Assembly (NCBI RefSeq): GCF_030506285.1
Contig: NZ_CP119422.1
Location: forward strand, 4,575,501 to 4,639,500
Source of the DNA: Catalinimonas niigatensis
Lineage (GTDB): Bacteria; Bacteroidota; Bacteroidia; Cytophagales; Cyclobacteriaceae
DNA length: 64,000 bases
Direction of reading: 5' to 3'
Shown: positions 29,776 through 39,442 of the stretch, in pieces
Layout of the letters: every line of letters begins with the position of its first letter
How positions within the stretch are numbered: position 1 is the first letter of the stretch
Notes under the pieces: generated by a model
Seen by the model: the letters and a program-made list of their open reading frames with translations, nothing else
Databases searched by the model: none
What the model was told of the DNA's origin: nothing
Made by a program: the position numbers and the translations under genes

Positions 29776-32244
29776 TTACTTGGAGATAACCAGTGTATAG
29801 GTATTTCCTTTTTTCGTGGGTATGTCATAAAGAAAAGTTTCTTCTAACTGTGGCGGAGTGATTGTTGCCTCTGCTGAAACAATAGGCTCAGGCGTCTCCT
29901 CCACCTGATAAAAAGAGTTATCATTTTCACCGGATGCTGTTGTTAACGAACTCCCATTTTCCATTTTCATGGCATTGGGTGCTCTCAACCTCAGGTTTCC
30001 GCCTAGGGTTGACTTGACTTCTATCTTCTCAAGTTTTCCTTCTTTCCATTCCATATTGACTACTTCAAAGCCTCCTCGGGCACGCAGACCACCCACACTT
30101 CCATCCTGCCAAACATCAGGCAGTGCGGGAAGCAGATGTACGCTACCATCGGCACTTTGCATGAGCATTTCGGTGATGCCGGACGTACAGCCAAAGTTAC
30201 CATCAATCTGAAAAGGGGGATGCGCATCAAATAAGTTGTTATAGGAACCGCCGCCTTCACCCCGTCCCCTCCTTACCGGAGAGAGTTGATTCTGAATGAG
30301 TTGGTAAGCGTGATTCCCGTCCAGCATCTTGGCCCACCAGTTGACCTTCCAGCCCATGCTCCATCCCGTAGATACATCACCCCGGTGAAGTAAGGTGGTT
30401 TTAGCCGCACTGTACAACTCAGGGGTGCGATAAGGTGAAATTTGATTGGAGGGATAAAGCCCGTTCAAATGGGAAATATGGCGATGGTGATCTTCAGGAT
30501 CATCTATATCTTCCAGCCATTCCTGTAATTGCCCATGCTGACCGATTTGCATAGGAGGCAATTTGTCGCGCATCTGCTGCAAAGTATCCACAAAAGCAGC
30601 ATCTTTTTCCAGAATTTCTGCCGCCCTTATGGCAGTGCTGAACATGTCAAAAACAATCTGGTTATCCATCGTCGTACCTGCATCCAGGGATGAACCGCCG
30701 TGTGCTTTGGGCGCATTTTCCGGAGAGGTACCAGGGTTAATCACCAGCCAGTCATGTTCCGGATGCTGCACCAGATAATCTACATAAAATGTAGCTGCGC
30801 CTTTTAGAATAGGATAAACGGAAGCTAAATATTTCTCGTCACCATTGTACAGATAATGCTCCCACAGGTGCTGGCTGGTCCATCCACCGCCGCCGCTCCA
30901 GATTCCCCAGAAGATCGCATCTACCGGACCGGTAATGCGCCAGATGTCGGTATTGTGGTGCGCCATCCAACCCCGGGCCCCATACATCACACGGGCGGTT
31001 TCCTGCCCTGCTTCCGACATTTCCCGGACCATGCGCAAAAAAGGTTCATGTAACTCGGCAAGGTTTGCTTTTTCGGCAGGCCAATAATTCATCTGTGCAT
31101 TGATGTTGATGGTATACTTACTGTCCCAGGGCGGGTTCAGGTGAGAGTTCCAGATGCCCTGCAGGTTGGCGGGCTGTCCACCGGGTTGGGAGGAAGAGAT
31201 CAGTAAATAACGTCCATACTGATAGTAAAGCGTAACGAGCTGCGGGTCATTCGCTGTTCGAAAATTTCTTAATCGCTCGTCAGTAGGCAATTTGGCTGAC
31301 TCAGTAGTACCGAGATCCAGCTTTACCCGATCAAAATATTTCTGATAGGCTGCTATGTGGTTTTTCAACATCGTGGCATAGGCTTTTGGATAAGCTTTCT
31401 TCAGATAGCTGGCCGCCCTTTCATTTTCATTGCCACTGATGTCCTGATAATTGTTGAAGTTGGTAGCAATGGAGATGTAAAGGGTTGCAGCATCAGCATC
31501 TTTCACCACCAAAGCGGTATCATTGAAGGTAAGCGTTCCCCCTTCCGTTTTGATACGGGTAATGCCTTTAAACCTGACCATCCCTTTGACGCCTTCATGG
31601 TCAGGCGTGGTACCGGCAATGGTCAGTTCTTGTGCCGATGTTGTGGCGAAAGAGGCTTTCGGCTGCGGACTGGAATAAGAAGCAGTAAATGAAAGACTCC
31701 CCTTTTTACTGGCTGTTAACCGCATCACCACCACCTGATCTGGAAAAGAGACCCAGGCTTCACGGGTGTAGGTCACATCGTCTACCGTATAGCTCGTCCT
31801 GGTTACTGCACGCTCAATGTCCAGTTCCCGGTAAAAATCCGTATGGTTTTCATGTCCGTCAAAATCCAGATGGAGACTGCCAACGGGTTGAAACATCTGC
31901 CCGTTGGACTTCTTGGTCTGAATAGTTTTAGCCGCCAGTTCTTCGGCTTCCTTTTGTTTTCCTTCAAAGATCAGTTTTCGTATTTCAGGCAGGGCCGCCA
32001 GAGCGTCGGGATTATCATTGCGGTTGGGGCTGCCGGACCATACGGTATGTTCGTTCAACTGAATCGTTTCCTGCGCTACATTGCCAAATACCATGGCTCC
32101 CAGCCTGCCATTGCCGATGGGCAGCGCATTTTCCCAGATTTCGCCTGAGGGTTGATTGTACCATAGTTTTAAAGCAGTCTGATCCTGTGCATAGCTAGGG
32201 GTAAAAACAGTCAGTAAAATCAATCCAAAAAATAGTAGTCTCAT
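29776..32244 (-). CDS. GH95 alpha-L-fucosidase/galactosidase
   Basis: 822 residues from the ATG at 32244 with signal peptide ([20 protein letters not shown]). N-terminal beta domain ([20 protein letters not shown]) then the (alpha/alpha)6 barrel. The segments [22 protein letters not shown] and FQIDGNFG mark the GH95 active site, where Asn and Glu/Asp residues act. The C-terminal beta sandwich ends [10 protein letters not shown]95 removes alpha-1,2-L-fucose or L-galactose by inversion; in xylan loci L-galactosidase activity is also known. With the aldo/keto reductase upstream and FucP-like symporter at 49379, a fucose source seems likely (inference). Confidence 0.92.
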   Translation of the reverse strand: MRLLFFGLILLTVFTPSYAQDQTALKLWYNQPSGEIWENALPIGNGRLGAMVFGNVAQETIQLNEHTVWSGSPNRNDNPDALAALPEIRKLIFEGKQKEAEELAAKTIQTKKSNGQMFQPVGSLHLDFDGHENHTDFYRELDIERAVTRTSYTVDDVTYTREAWVSFPDQVVVMRLTASKKGSLSFTASYSSPQPKASFATTSAQELTIAGTTPDHEGVKGMVRFKGITRIKTEGGTLTFNDTALVVKDADAATLYISIATNFNNYQDISGNENERAASYLKKAYPKAYATMLKNHIAAYQKYFDRVKLDLGTTESAKLPTDERLRNFRTANDPQLVTLYYQYGRYLLISSSQPGGQPANLQGIWNSHLNPPWDSKYTININAQMNYWPAEKANLAELHEPFLRMVREMSEAGQETARVMYGARGWMAHHNTDIWRITGPVDAIFWGIWSGGGGWTSQHLWEHYLYNGDEKYLASVYPILKGAATFYVDYLVQHPEHDWLVINPGTSPENAPKAHGGSSLDAGTTMDNQIVFDMFSTAIRAAEILEKDAAFVDTLQQMRDKLPPMQIGQHGQLQEWLEDIDDPEDHHRHISHLNGLYPSNQISPYRTPELYSAAKTTLLHRGDVSTGWSMGWKVNWWAKMLDGNHAYQLIQNQLSPVRRGRGEGGGSYNNLFDAHPPFQIDGNFGCTSGITEMLMQSADGSVHLLPALPDVWQDGSVGGLRARGGFEVVNMEWKEGKLEKIEVKSTLGGNLRLRAPNAMKMENGSSLTTASGENDNSFYQVEETPEPIVSAEATITPPQLEETFLYDIPTKKGNTYTLVISK

Positions 32245-32319
32245 GAATAGGTATAGGTTGAAGGTAATCGCTGTCAAAGTGTAAAATAGTATAAAATAAA
32301 ATGTTTCTTTAATAAAATG

Positions 32320-32535
32320 TCAAAGTTCTATCATGGCTTTGATCACGCCAGTCTCAAGTTTCAACCAATGCTCAAATTCTATCAAATCGCCCGACAATTC
32401 ATGGCCTAAGATGCGTGGATAATAGAAAAATGGCTGGGTGCCTTTAAAGGCATGCAGATTCGTATCACACCAAGTCATTTGATTTTGATAATTGCATAGT
32501 TTTCTTTTGGGGCTTTTGTTTTTCTTTGTATTCAA
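32320..32535 (-). pseudogene. remnant of a zinc alcohol dehydrogenase with internal deletion
   Basis: A 71-codon frame carries two conserved ends of a medium-chain zinc dehydrogenase joined together. LHAFKGTQPFFYYPRILGHE is the N-terminal GroES-like segment with the GHE zinc ligand pair, and the final stretch HWLKLETGVIKAMIEL matches the usual C-terminal ending of the same family. The ~280 residues between, with the NAD-binding domain, are gone, and the usual CGTD zinc motif reads CDTN. The start MNTKKNKSP is not homologous. It lies between GH95 and the aldo/keto reductase, where a working dehydrogenase would fit a deoxy-sugar oxidation route. Family assignment is by motif only. Confidence 0.65.
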
Positions 32536-32631
32536 ACTTCTGTGGTTTCGTACAAACTCATGTCCTCATTGTTTTTCCTGTGGTTTAAAATAAATTTTGT
32601 ATTGTCAAAAAATCATATTGATATAAGCAGG

Positions 32632-33681
32632 TTAATGTCCATTACTGTATGCATGGCTTATCAAACCTTCCTTTTTCAGGGCTTTCCAAAACTCAGATGG
32701 TATACCTGCGAAGGGCAACCTGATGTTTTCTATGACATGATTTACTTTAGTTGCATTCATTGCTATACTTGTGACCCCAGGAATTTGTAAGGCAAATTGT
32801 ACGCAGGCCGCCGCTGGTACTACTTCAAATCTTTCACATATGGCAGCGAACTTCTCTCTCCAACAGAATAATGCATCGCTTTCCGGAGAACCTGTTTGTA
32901 CTAACTTATAATCAAAATAATCACCTCCCACCAGAAAGCCTGAATGAAATACCGCAGAATTGATTACTGCTACATTTTTGCTATGAAGTTCTCTGATAAA
33001 ATCAATCAATTCTTGCGGATGAGTTTTGATGGTCATGCTGTTGGCAAACATCACCCAGTCCAATGGCACATCTTGGACAATCCTTTGAATGACCTTCCAA
33101 TCTTTTGCTCCTACGCCAATTGCTTTTACTTTTCCCTTTAACTTAAGATCTTCCAGTGCCTGATAAGCCTGAAGGATATGCTCATAAAGTTGTTGGGCGT
33201 GCTGTTCATCTCTGGCAGAAGCCAGATACTCGTCCGGATCATGTACTGAAACCATTTGCGGTGCGTATCCGCCCAAAAGCTCATTACCTTGTTCAAAACA
33301 CTCCATGATTCCGTCGTAACTGATCTTCTGGACAGCATCATGCTTGATATCTTTCCACACGCCAGGCTCAAAGGTAGGCTCCTCGGTTGTGAGTTCTGTC
33401 CTCAGCCATCCCAGTTTATTGCTGATCATGACCTGTTTGGGTGACACACCTAGACGCTTCAAACACTTGCCCAACACTTCCAGAGCCAGACCAGCGCCAT
33501 ATTTACCCGCTGAGTCAAAAACCAACCTGCCATTTGAAGCACGCACACATTCGCTTACAATATTGTATTTTGTTTCTTCATGAATTACCTCAAATAAGTC
33601 TCCCAGGCTACTGGTCCCAAAAATTACCGATGACAAATCCAATGTTGAGGGTTTCACTTTATGTCCAAGATGTAATCCCAC
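32632..33681 (-). CDS. aldo/keto reductase, aldose 1-dehydrogenase-like
   Basis: 349 residues, cytosolic. AKR pattern: SVIFGTSSLGD, DSAGKYGAGLALEVLG (active-site Asp/Tyr region), VMISNKLGW with the catalytic Lys, and VSVHDPDEYL. The length and the ALEVLGKCLKRL segment match the D-threo-aldose/L-fucose 1-dehydrogenase group, which makes L-fuconolactone. The only plausible start is GTG at 33681, which directly follows a strong purine-rich ribosome site (AAGGAAAGGAA). It is between SusD and the dehydrogenase remnant, giving the locus an intracellular sugar oxidation step. Substrate inferred. Confidence 0.82.
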   Translation of the reverse strand: MGLHLGHKVKPSTLDLSSVIFGTSSLGDLFEVIHEETKYNIVSECVRASNGRLVFDSAGKYGAGLALEVLGKCLKRLGVSPKQVMISNKLGWLRTELTTEEPTFEPGVWKDIKHDAVQKISYDGIMECFEQGNELLGGYAPQMVSVHDPDEYLASARDEQHAQQLYEHILQAYQALEDLKLKGKVKAIGVGAKDWKVIQRIVQDVPLDWVMFANSMTIKTHPQELIDFIRELHSKNVAVINSAVFHSGFLVGGDYFDYKLVQTGSPESDALFCWREKFAAICERFEVVPAAACVQFALQIPGVTSIAMNATKVNHVIENIRLPFAGIPSEFWKALKKEGLISHAYSNGH

Positions 33682-33821
33682 TTCCTTTCCTTAACGTTCA
33701 GTGAATAATAGATTTGAAAATAATCGTAAATGTATCCAATAGTATTGTAAAAAAAGAAGTAGTGATCGGGTACGATCCTGCCCGATCACCTACGACTTCA
33801 TATATTTATACTTTCATTGTG

Positions 33822-35507
33822 TCAATATCCCGGATTTTGTTCCATGCCACTATTACGTAAGATTTCATTGGCTTCTATGGGCAGGAAATACATTTTTTCT
33901 TCAAACTGTCTTTCAAGCAATTGCACAGGCGTATATGTCTTTTCCCCGGTTTCTGTATTCAAGATGACGTCCATCCCCATGATAGGGCGGTTTTCTACGT
34001 CCATGGCAATTTCCCATCTTCTCACATCCCAAAATCTGTGTTCCTCGAAGGCCAGTTCAACTCTCCGCTCATTGTAAAGTCTCTGTCTCAGTTCTTCACC
34101 CGTTACCTCATCCGATATGGGGGGCATACCTACCCTTGCTCTCACTCTTGACAGATATTCACGGCAGGTAGCTTCATCGCCCAGTTCAAACTTGGCTTCG
34201 GCATAGTTCAGGTATATTTCCCCCAAACGGAAGATCACCCATGGATTGGTATAAGGTTGTTGCCAGTTAAGCGGAACGCCTTCATCGGGCATGAATTTCC
34301 TGAGCACATAGTTTGAGCGAGGATTGTCACCGCTTTGCTTATAGGAATCAAAGCCCCAGGTATTGCCATCATTTGAAACCCACATCTCAAAAAAGTCTCC
34401 ATGATAGGTAGATTCGTCATGGATGATCGTAGCATCAAAGCGTGGATCGCGGTTCGCATAAGGATTATTGGGATCATAGCCCGAAGCAGGATTGATGGTT
34501 TTGACACCACCCGGATAGATGAAAGCCGGCTCACCATTAATCATGTCATAATCATCCACCAGATTTTGAGAAGGACCATTGCTTGCCCACCATCCACCGT
34601 ATGCTCCATACCGGCGATTCAGATTATGCATAGGCGCCTGATGGGAATTAGAGACAGAAAAATTTCTGACAAAAATCAACTCACTGTTTGCCGATCCGCT
34701 GGGCTGGTTGAAAAGGGTGGTGTAATCGGGATGCAGCTCATATCCACTGTTTAATAGAGCTTCCGCCGCATCTGCTGCTTTTTGCCATTTTTCCTGATCA
34801 TTGGTTGGATTATACAGGGGCGATGCCGCATACAGGAACAGCCGTGAACGTAATGCCTGAGACGCATCCTGGGTAGCCCTTCCGAAATTCGCATCCGAGG
34901 ATGCATACTTCTCAGGCAAATCAGGCACGGCTTCACTCAGTTGCGCATCAATGAAATCAACACATTCCTCGATGGTATTTCTTGCAAAGCCAACTTCTTC
35001 ACCCATTTCATAACTTTGCGTGACAATAGGAACTTCTCCAAACCTTTCCATGAGGAGGAAATAAATGTAAGCCCTTAAAAACTTGGCTTCGGCCACCAAT
35101 CTGGCTTTATCATCAAACATGATCTCATCACCCTCCATTTTTTCAAGAAAGATATTGATCTTCCGGATGTCCTGAAAACCCGTATTCCAGTAATATAAGC
35201 CTCCGCCACCCGTCCAATGGGTATCTGCTATGCTTGTTACATTATCCGGTGTGAGGGTACCCTGAGGAATATTTCCAATATCCCAGTTGATCGCGCAGTA
35301 GGCTTCATCGGTTGCTTTGGATTGCATATGTATGTTAAAACCGTGAAGGATAGCGTTGTACAGTCCATTATGGTAAGCTCTTATCAGGTTTTCGTCGCTC
35401 CACACCGCATCTTCTGAAATACGATCCTGAGGGGGAGCATCCAATATATCATCATTACATCCAAAGAATGACGACATGGCAAATATAAATATGACTAGTT
35501 TTTTCAT
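33822..35507 (-). CDS. SusD/RagB-family glycan-binding lipoprotein
   Basis: 561 residues. Lipoprotein signal ending SSFFGC (Cys17) followed by NDD, the acidic pattern linked to surface export in Bacteroidota. The N-terminal TPR-rich part (FLRAYIYFLLMERFGEVPIV, with the RA.YF..L. SusD signature) and the C-terminal RagB region (LGEIYLNYAEAKFELGDE, YNERRVELAFEEHRFWDVRR) are complete. It caps the SusC barrel and binds oligosaccharide. Starts 11 bp after the SusC stop, so it is co-transcribed. Confidence 0.96.
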   Translation of the reverse strand: MKKLVIFIFAMSSFFGCNDDILDAPPQDRISEDAVWSDENLIRAYHNGLYNAILHGFNIHMQSKATDEAYCAINWDIGNIPQGTLTPDNVTSIADTHWTGGGGLYYWNTGFQDIRKINIFLEKMEGDEIMFDDKARLVAEAKFLRAYIYFLLMERFGEVPIVTQSYEMGEEVGFARNTIEECVDFIDAQLSEAVPDLPEKYASSDANFGRATQDASQALRSRLFLYAASPLYNPTNDQEKWQKAADAAEALLNSGYELHPDYTTLFNQPSGSANSELIFVRNFSVSNSHQAPMHNLNRRYGAYGGWWASNGPSQNLVDDYDMINGEPAFIYPGGVKTINPASGYDPNNPYANRDPRFDATIIHDESTYHGDFFEMWVSNDGNTWGFDSYKQSGDNPRSNYVLRKFMPDEGVPLNWQQPYTNPWVIFRLGEIYLNYAEAKFELGDEATCREYLSRVRARVGMPPISDEVTGEELRQRLYNERRVELAFEEHRFWDVRRWEIAMDVENRPIMGMDVILNTETGEKTYTPVQLLERQFEEKMYFLPIEANEILRNSGMEQNPGY

Positions 35508-35518
35508 GTTGCTTCAGC

Positions 35519-38500
35519 TTAAAATTTTACATTAACACCCATGTTGATGACTCTTAACTGAGGGTAATACAACAGCCCTCCATTGGCTTCCGGGTCAGCC
35601 CATTTGATTTCTTTGGCCCAGGTGAGCAGGTTGAATCCGCTTACGTAGAATCTGGCATTGTTCAGCCCCACCTTTGATACAAGTTGCTGAGGCAGGGAAT
35701 ATCCGAATTCCAATGATTTTAGTCTGACAAAGGTGGCATCAAACAACCACATGGTGTTATTGCCAGGAGCGTTTCCGTCAGCACGTGGCTTGGTGCCGTT
35801 GGGATTGTCTACGGTCCAGCGGTCTCTTGCCCGCTCCACGGTAGCATTATCAAAGGCTGCGTTGCCCAATACAGCAAAACGGTCATCGTAATTATAAGCA
35901 TTAGCCTGACCCTGGAACAATACGTTCAGATCAAAGCTTTTGTAGCGCAAATCCATCGTCATCCCAAAAATATATTCGGGTGTCGAGGTATAGTCAAACC
36001 TGAACTGGTCAGCTCCGTCAATTTCGCCATCGTTATTTAAATCTACAATTTTGATATCTCCGACCTGCGTATTGGGAAGGTGGGGGTAAGCATCCAGTTC
36101 TTCCTGGGTATTGAATATTCCGTCGTCCTGATAAAACAAGCCTGCTCCCACCGGATGGCCAGTCTGGTTTTTATAAGGTTCATCCTGTGGCACTTCGTCC
36201 ATGAATATAATTTCATTCCGGGCAAATGCTGTATTGGCAGATATCTGATAATCAAGCTGTCCTATGGAATTCTGATGGGTAAGCATCAGCTCGAACCCAC
36301 GGTTTTTTACTTCTCCGATATTTTCGTCGGGCAGACCTGAAAAGCCAAATACATTGCTTATCGACACATTCCTTGTGGAAAGAATATTTGATCTGTTCTC
36401 CCGCCATAAAGTAAGTTCAAACCCTAAAAATCTATCCCAAAGGGCTCCTTCTATCCCTACATCCATTTTCTCGCTTACTTCCCAGGTAATATCAGGATTT
36501 GGTAATACATTGGGATATACACCAGGCACATCACTACCCCCAAAAACATAATTATCACCAAAAGAAAACGCTTGCAAATACTGGTAAGCACCTACTCTGT
36601 CATTTCCTATTTGCCCATAAGAAGCACGTATTTTCAACTGGTTGACAAAACCCAGGTTACTGATAAACGGCTCCTCGGATAGCCTCCAACCTGCTGAAAC
36701 CCCTGGAAAGAAACCGTATCGCCCTTCCTCCGGAAAGATTTGTGATCCATCGTAGCGGAATAAAAACTCAAGCAAATATTTTCCTTCAAAATCGTAGTTA
36801 AGACGACCGAAGTAATTATTATACCCACCTATAGTAGCAGATCCTGCATTATTTTTATCTTCCGGGTCGTTACTACCTACATCAATCTGGTCAATGGCCG
36901 AGCTTACGAAGTTTCTGCGATAAGCCTGTGCCCAGGTATGGGTATTGGTCTGTTGTTCTGTTCCTAAGAGCAGGCCAACACTGTGCTTGTTGAAAGTTTT
37001 GTTATAGTTAATTCTGAAATTATATAGTTCGGTGGTCCATTTGCGGTAAGTATCCCACAATTCGGCACTTGAGGAGCCTGTGCCCTGCTTTCTATCATAC
37101 TCCTCTGTAACCACATTATATTCATGGAAAAAATAGGGTAACCGCCATCTCTTTTCATGCTGATTGCTAAGATCATAGTTATAGCTACCCTGCAATTTTA
37201 AACCCTCCAGAAACGGAACATCATAAGCGGCAGTAAAGGTAGAATATATGGGGGCATCATCTCTGGTGATATACCCTCTCTGATCCAGAAGCAGCGGGTT
37301 TTCTCCCAGACGTCCAGGAGCAATCAATCCATTGGGGTATCGGGCAGCCAATGTGGGATTGGCATGGTAAATATTATGAAAATTTACCCAGGCATCATCA
37401 TCAGTAGCGACTGAGCCAAAAGTCTTATTGTTCAAAATTGCCGATAAATTTGCGCCTATCGTCAGGTTGTCGGTAAGATCAACATCCACCTTCACACGCA
37501 TGTTGTATTGTTGGTAGTGGGTAGGGTCGTTCTTAAAACTTCCATCCTGGGAAGTCGATCCGAAAGACAGGAAGTACCTGATTGCCTCAGTACCGCCCGT
37601 AGCTGACAAGTTTATCCTCTTTTGTGTAGAATAAGGTTTGAGGACTTCATCCACCCAGTTGGTATTGGGATACAAAACCGGATCAGAGCCATCCGCAAAC
37701 CTTTGAATAGCTTCGTCAGTATAGAAAGGTGTCCAATCGTTGGGCCGTCCGGCACGGTACCAGGCCCCTTCGTTAAACACCTGTGCAAAGGTTGGTGCAT
37801 CCAATACGTCAAGAATTTTGGTAGGGCGCTGAAACGCGTGGTTGTAAGAAAAGTCAAAGACAGGCTTTCCCTGACTGCCCATTTTGGTAGTAATCAGAAT
37901 TACGCCATTGGCAGCCCGCGCCCCATAAATAGCCGCAGAAGCATCCTTAAGCACCGAAATGCTCTCAATATCTTCGGGATTCAAGCGGCTCATATTACTT
38001 CTTTGCACACCATCAATGATGATGAGGGGCGCGTTGTCACCAAATGTACCGCTGCCCCTTATCAAAATATTCGGATCATCTCTGCCTGGTTCTCCCGAAC
38101 GCTGATTCACTGCCAGGCCGGGTAATCTGCCTGCTAATGAATTGGCAACGTTTGGTGAAGGGTTCTTAGTAATTTCTTCACCCTCAATACTGGCTACTGA
38201 TCCGGTGAGGGTTTCTCTTTTCTGTTCGCCGTATCCTACTACTACTATTTCTTCCAAGGAAGTGATATCAGGAGCCATGGAAACATCAATCACTGACTGT
38301 GTACCTACCACAATTTCTTCGGATACATAACCAATAGAACTGAATACCAGTACTGACTCAGGAGAAGGCACATCTATGCTATAATTTCCCTCAATATCAG
38401 TAATGGTACCCTGAGAGGTTCCTTTGATTAGAACATTTACTCCGGGAATACCTTCAGCATTTTCAAGACTGGTCACTTTCCCGGTAACGGTAGTTTCCTG

Positions 38501-38665
38501 GTAAGCCAGGATTTTCTTAAAATTATTTTCGAGTAGATCAGTACTTGCCCTTTCAGGCTTTCCATAATCTGCAAAGCACAAAGTGTAAAGGATGCACTGT
38601 AAAACACCCCCGAGAAGAGCGTATTTTGAGCACCACTTAATTGGATAGAGTAGGTTGTTTTGCAT
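35519..38665 (-). CDS. SusC/RagA-family TonB-dependent outer-membrane transporter
   Basis: 1048 residues. After a long N-terminal export region, a CarboxypepD_reg-like domain (about 55-135: TVTGKVTSLENAEGIPGVNV, GNYSI) leads to the TonB-box region EEIVVVGYGEQKRETLTGSV and the plug (PLIIIDGVQRSNMSRLNPED, ILKDASAAIYGARAANGVIL). The 22-strand barrel ends LRVINMGVNVKF with terminal Phe. It imports oligosaccharides with SusD. First gene of the main minus-strand operon; the upstream DNA holds a palindrome and a LacI gene diverges from it. Confidence 0.97.
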   Translation of the reverse strand: MQNNLLYPIKWCSKYALLGGVLQCILYTLCFADYGKPERASTDLLENNFKKILAYQETTVTGKVTSLENAEGIPGVNVLIKGTSQGTITDIEGNYSIDVPSPESVLVFSSIGYVSEEIVVGTQSVIDVSMAPDITSLEEIVVVGYGEQKRETLTGSVASIEGEEITKNPSPNVANSLAGRLPGLAVNQRSGEPGRDDPNILIRGSGTFGDNAPLIIIDGVQRSNMSRLNPEDIESISVLKDASAAIYGARAANGVILITTKMGSQGKPVFDFSYNHAFQRPTKILDVLDAPTFAQVFNEGAWYRAGRPNDWTPFYTDEAIQRFADGSDPVLYPNTNWVDEVLKPYSTQKRINLSATGGTEAIRYFLSFGSTSQDGSFKNDPTHYQQYNMRVKVDVDLTDNLTIGANLSAILNNKTFGSVATDDDAWVNFHNIYHANPTLAARYPNGLIAPGRLGENPLLLDQRGYITRDDAPIYSTFTAAYDVPFLEGLKLQGSYNYDLSNQHEKRWRLPYFFHEYNVVTEEYDRKQGTGSSSAELWDTYRKWTTELYNFRINYNKTFNKHSVGLLLGTEQQTNTHTWAQAYRRNFVSSAIDQIDVGSNDPEDKNNAGSATIGGYNNYFGRLNYDFEGKYLLEFLFRYDGSQIFPEEGRYGFFPGVSAGWRLSEEPFISNLGFVNQLKIRASYGQIGNDRVGAYQYLQAFSFGDNYVFGGSDVPGVYPNVLPNPDITWEVSEKMDVGIEGALWDRFLGFELTLWRENRSNILSTRNVSISNVFGFSGLPDENIGEVKNRGFELMLTHQNSIGQLDYQISANTAFARNEIIFMDEVPQDEPYKNQTGHPVGAGLFYQDDGIFNTQEELDAYPHLPNTQVGDIKIVDLNNDGEIDGADQFRFDYTSTPEYIFGMTMDLRYKSFDLNVLFQGQANAYNYDDRFAVLGNAAFDNATVERARDRWTVDNPNGTKPRADGNAPGNNTMWLFDATFVRLKSLEFGYSLPQQLVSKVGLNNARFYVSGFNLLTWAKEIKWADPEANGGLLYYPQLRVINMGVNVKF

Positions 38666-38693
38666 AAATTAGCAGAGTTAAGGTAAAACATAG

Positions 38694-38735
38694 TTTACTT
38701 CACAGATTTGTTTTGGTCGACAGTAGTGAAGTAAA
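38694..38735. repeat. 10-bp inverted repeat upstream of SusC
   Basis: TTTACTTCAC (38694-38703) and GTGAAGTAAA (38726-38735) are exact complements, 22 bp apart, starting 29 bp before the SusC ATG. On the minus strand a TATGTTTT box (one base from the -7 consensus) lies by its proximal arm. It may be a regulator site or a leader-RNA stem. Confidence 0.45.
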
Positions 38736-38751
38736 AGACTTTAACAGCTTG

Positions 38752-38784
38752 ACCGGTCACTTATGGTGGCCGGTTTTAGTTTTT
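38752..38784 (+). terminator. terminator-like hairpin on + strand, antisense to the SusC leader
   Basis: ACCGGTCAC (38752-38760) pairs with GTGGCCGGT (38766-38774) with one G-T wobble and a 5-nt loop, then TTTAGTTTTT. No + strand gene precedes it, so it would end a short transcript antisense to the SusC 5' end. No strong promoter for such an RNA was found. Confidence 0.4.
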
Positions 38785-39353
38785 AAATGGGAATGTTTTC
38801 GTTTGTTTCATATCTCTTCAGAATCTGTTGCAATGATATATTTCCATCCCAACAACTTAGTTATTTTGCTATACTCGATCCTATTGAGACAAAATGTCTC
38901 TTCTCTTCATGCTTACCGGCTGGATAGCGCTATTTTACACAGTTTGTAGGCCCTACCTTGGTACAGAATGAATCTACCCGATCCATAGAGGATACAAAAA
39001 TTAAAAGCTGATGATATTTAATACTTTATTTAGCGCCTAGCCTGCTCACTGGAAAGGAGTATGCGAGCGCTGAGAATGCCTGAAGAAAGCAGTACATACA
39101 GTCTGCTTGGATAATGGCTTCACTTTGAAATTAGTCTGGTAAACTTCTTTTTGATCGTAGAATTGATACATGTTTTAGGTTTAGTTCAATATTTATTATG
39201 TAGTCCAAAATTACCCAATCCGCTCTCTTAATGAACTTTAAATTGCAAATAAATACACATTATTGGAGCAGCTTTCAGTTCAATTTTCTCTCAGAAATCA
39301 TGATGGCAGCCAATCAGATTTAAATATAGACCATCAGGAGATCTTAATCCAGT

Positions 39354-39363
39354 CAAACGTTTG
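39354..39363. promoter_or_regulatory. LacI-family operator candidate
   Basis: Perfect palindrome CAAACGTTTG with flanking GT and CG, centred on AACGTT as in many LacI-family operators. It is 80 bp before the lacI-type start codon and in the shared regulatory region with SusC, so it may serve autoregulation, SusC control or both. Confidence 0.5.
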
Positions 39364-39442
39364 CGCAGTTTAAAACTTGATTATCTTAGCATTAATTTTT
39401 TTGTTTATTTTGTAATATGCATTTTTCTATGGGGGGTTTGAT

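Larger units (their letters stand above)
38666..39442. other. divergent regulatory region between SusC and LacI genes
   Basis: 777 bp with no convincing gene. It holds an inverted repeat near the SusC start (38694-38735), a + strand hairpin with T-rich tail (38752-38784) and a LacI-type palindrome (39354-39363). The ~500 bp between the last two show nothing I recognise. Confidence 0.5.

Noticed and set aside
37622-38125. Plus-strand 167-codon open frame
   Set aside because: Antisense shadow of the SusC plug and barrel region, no homology.
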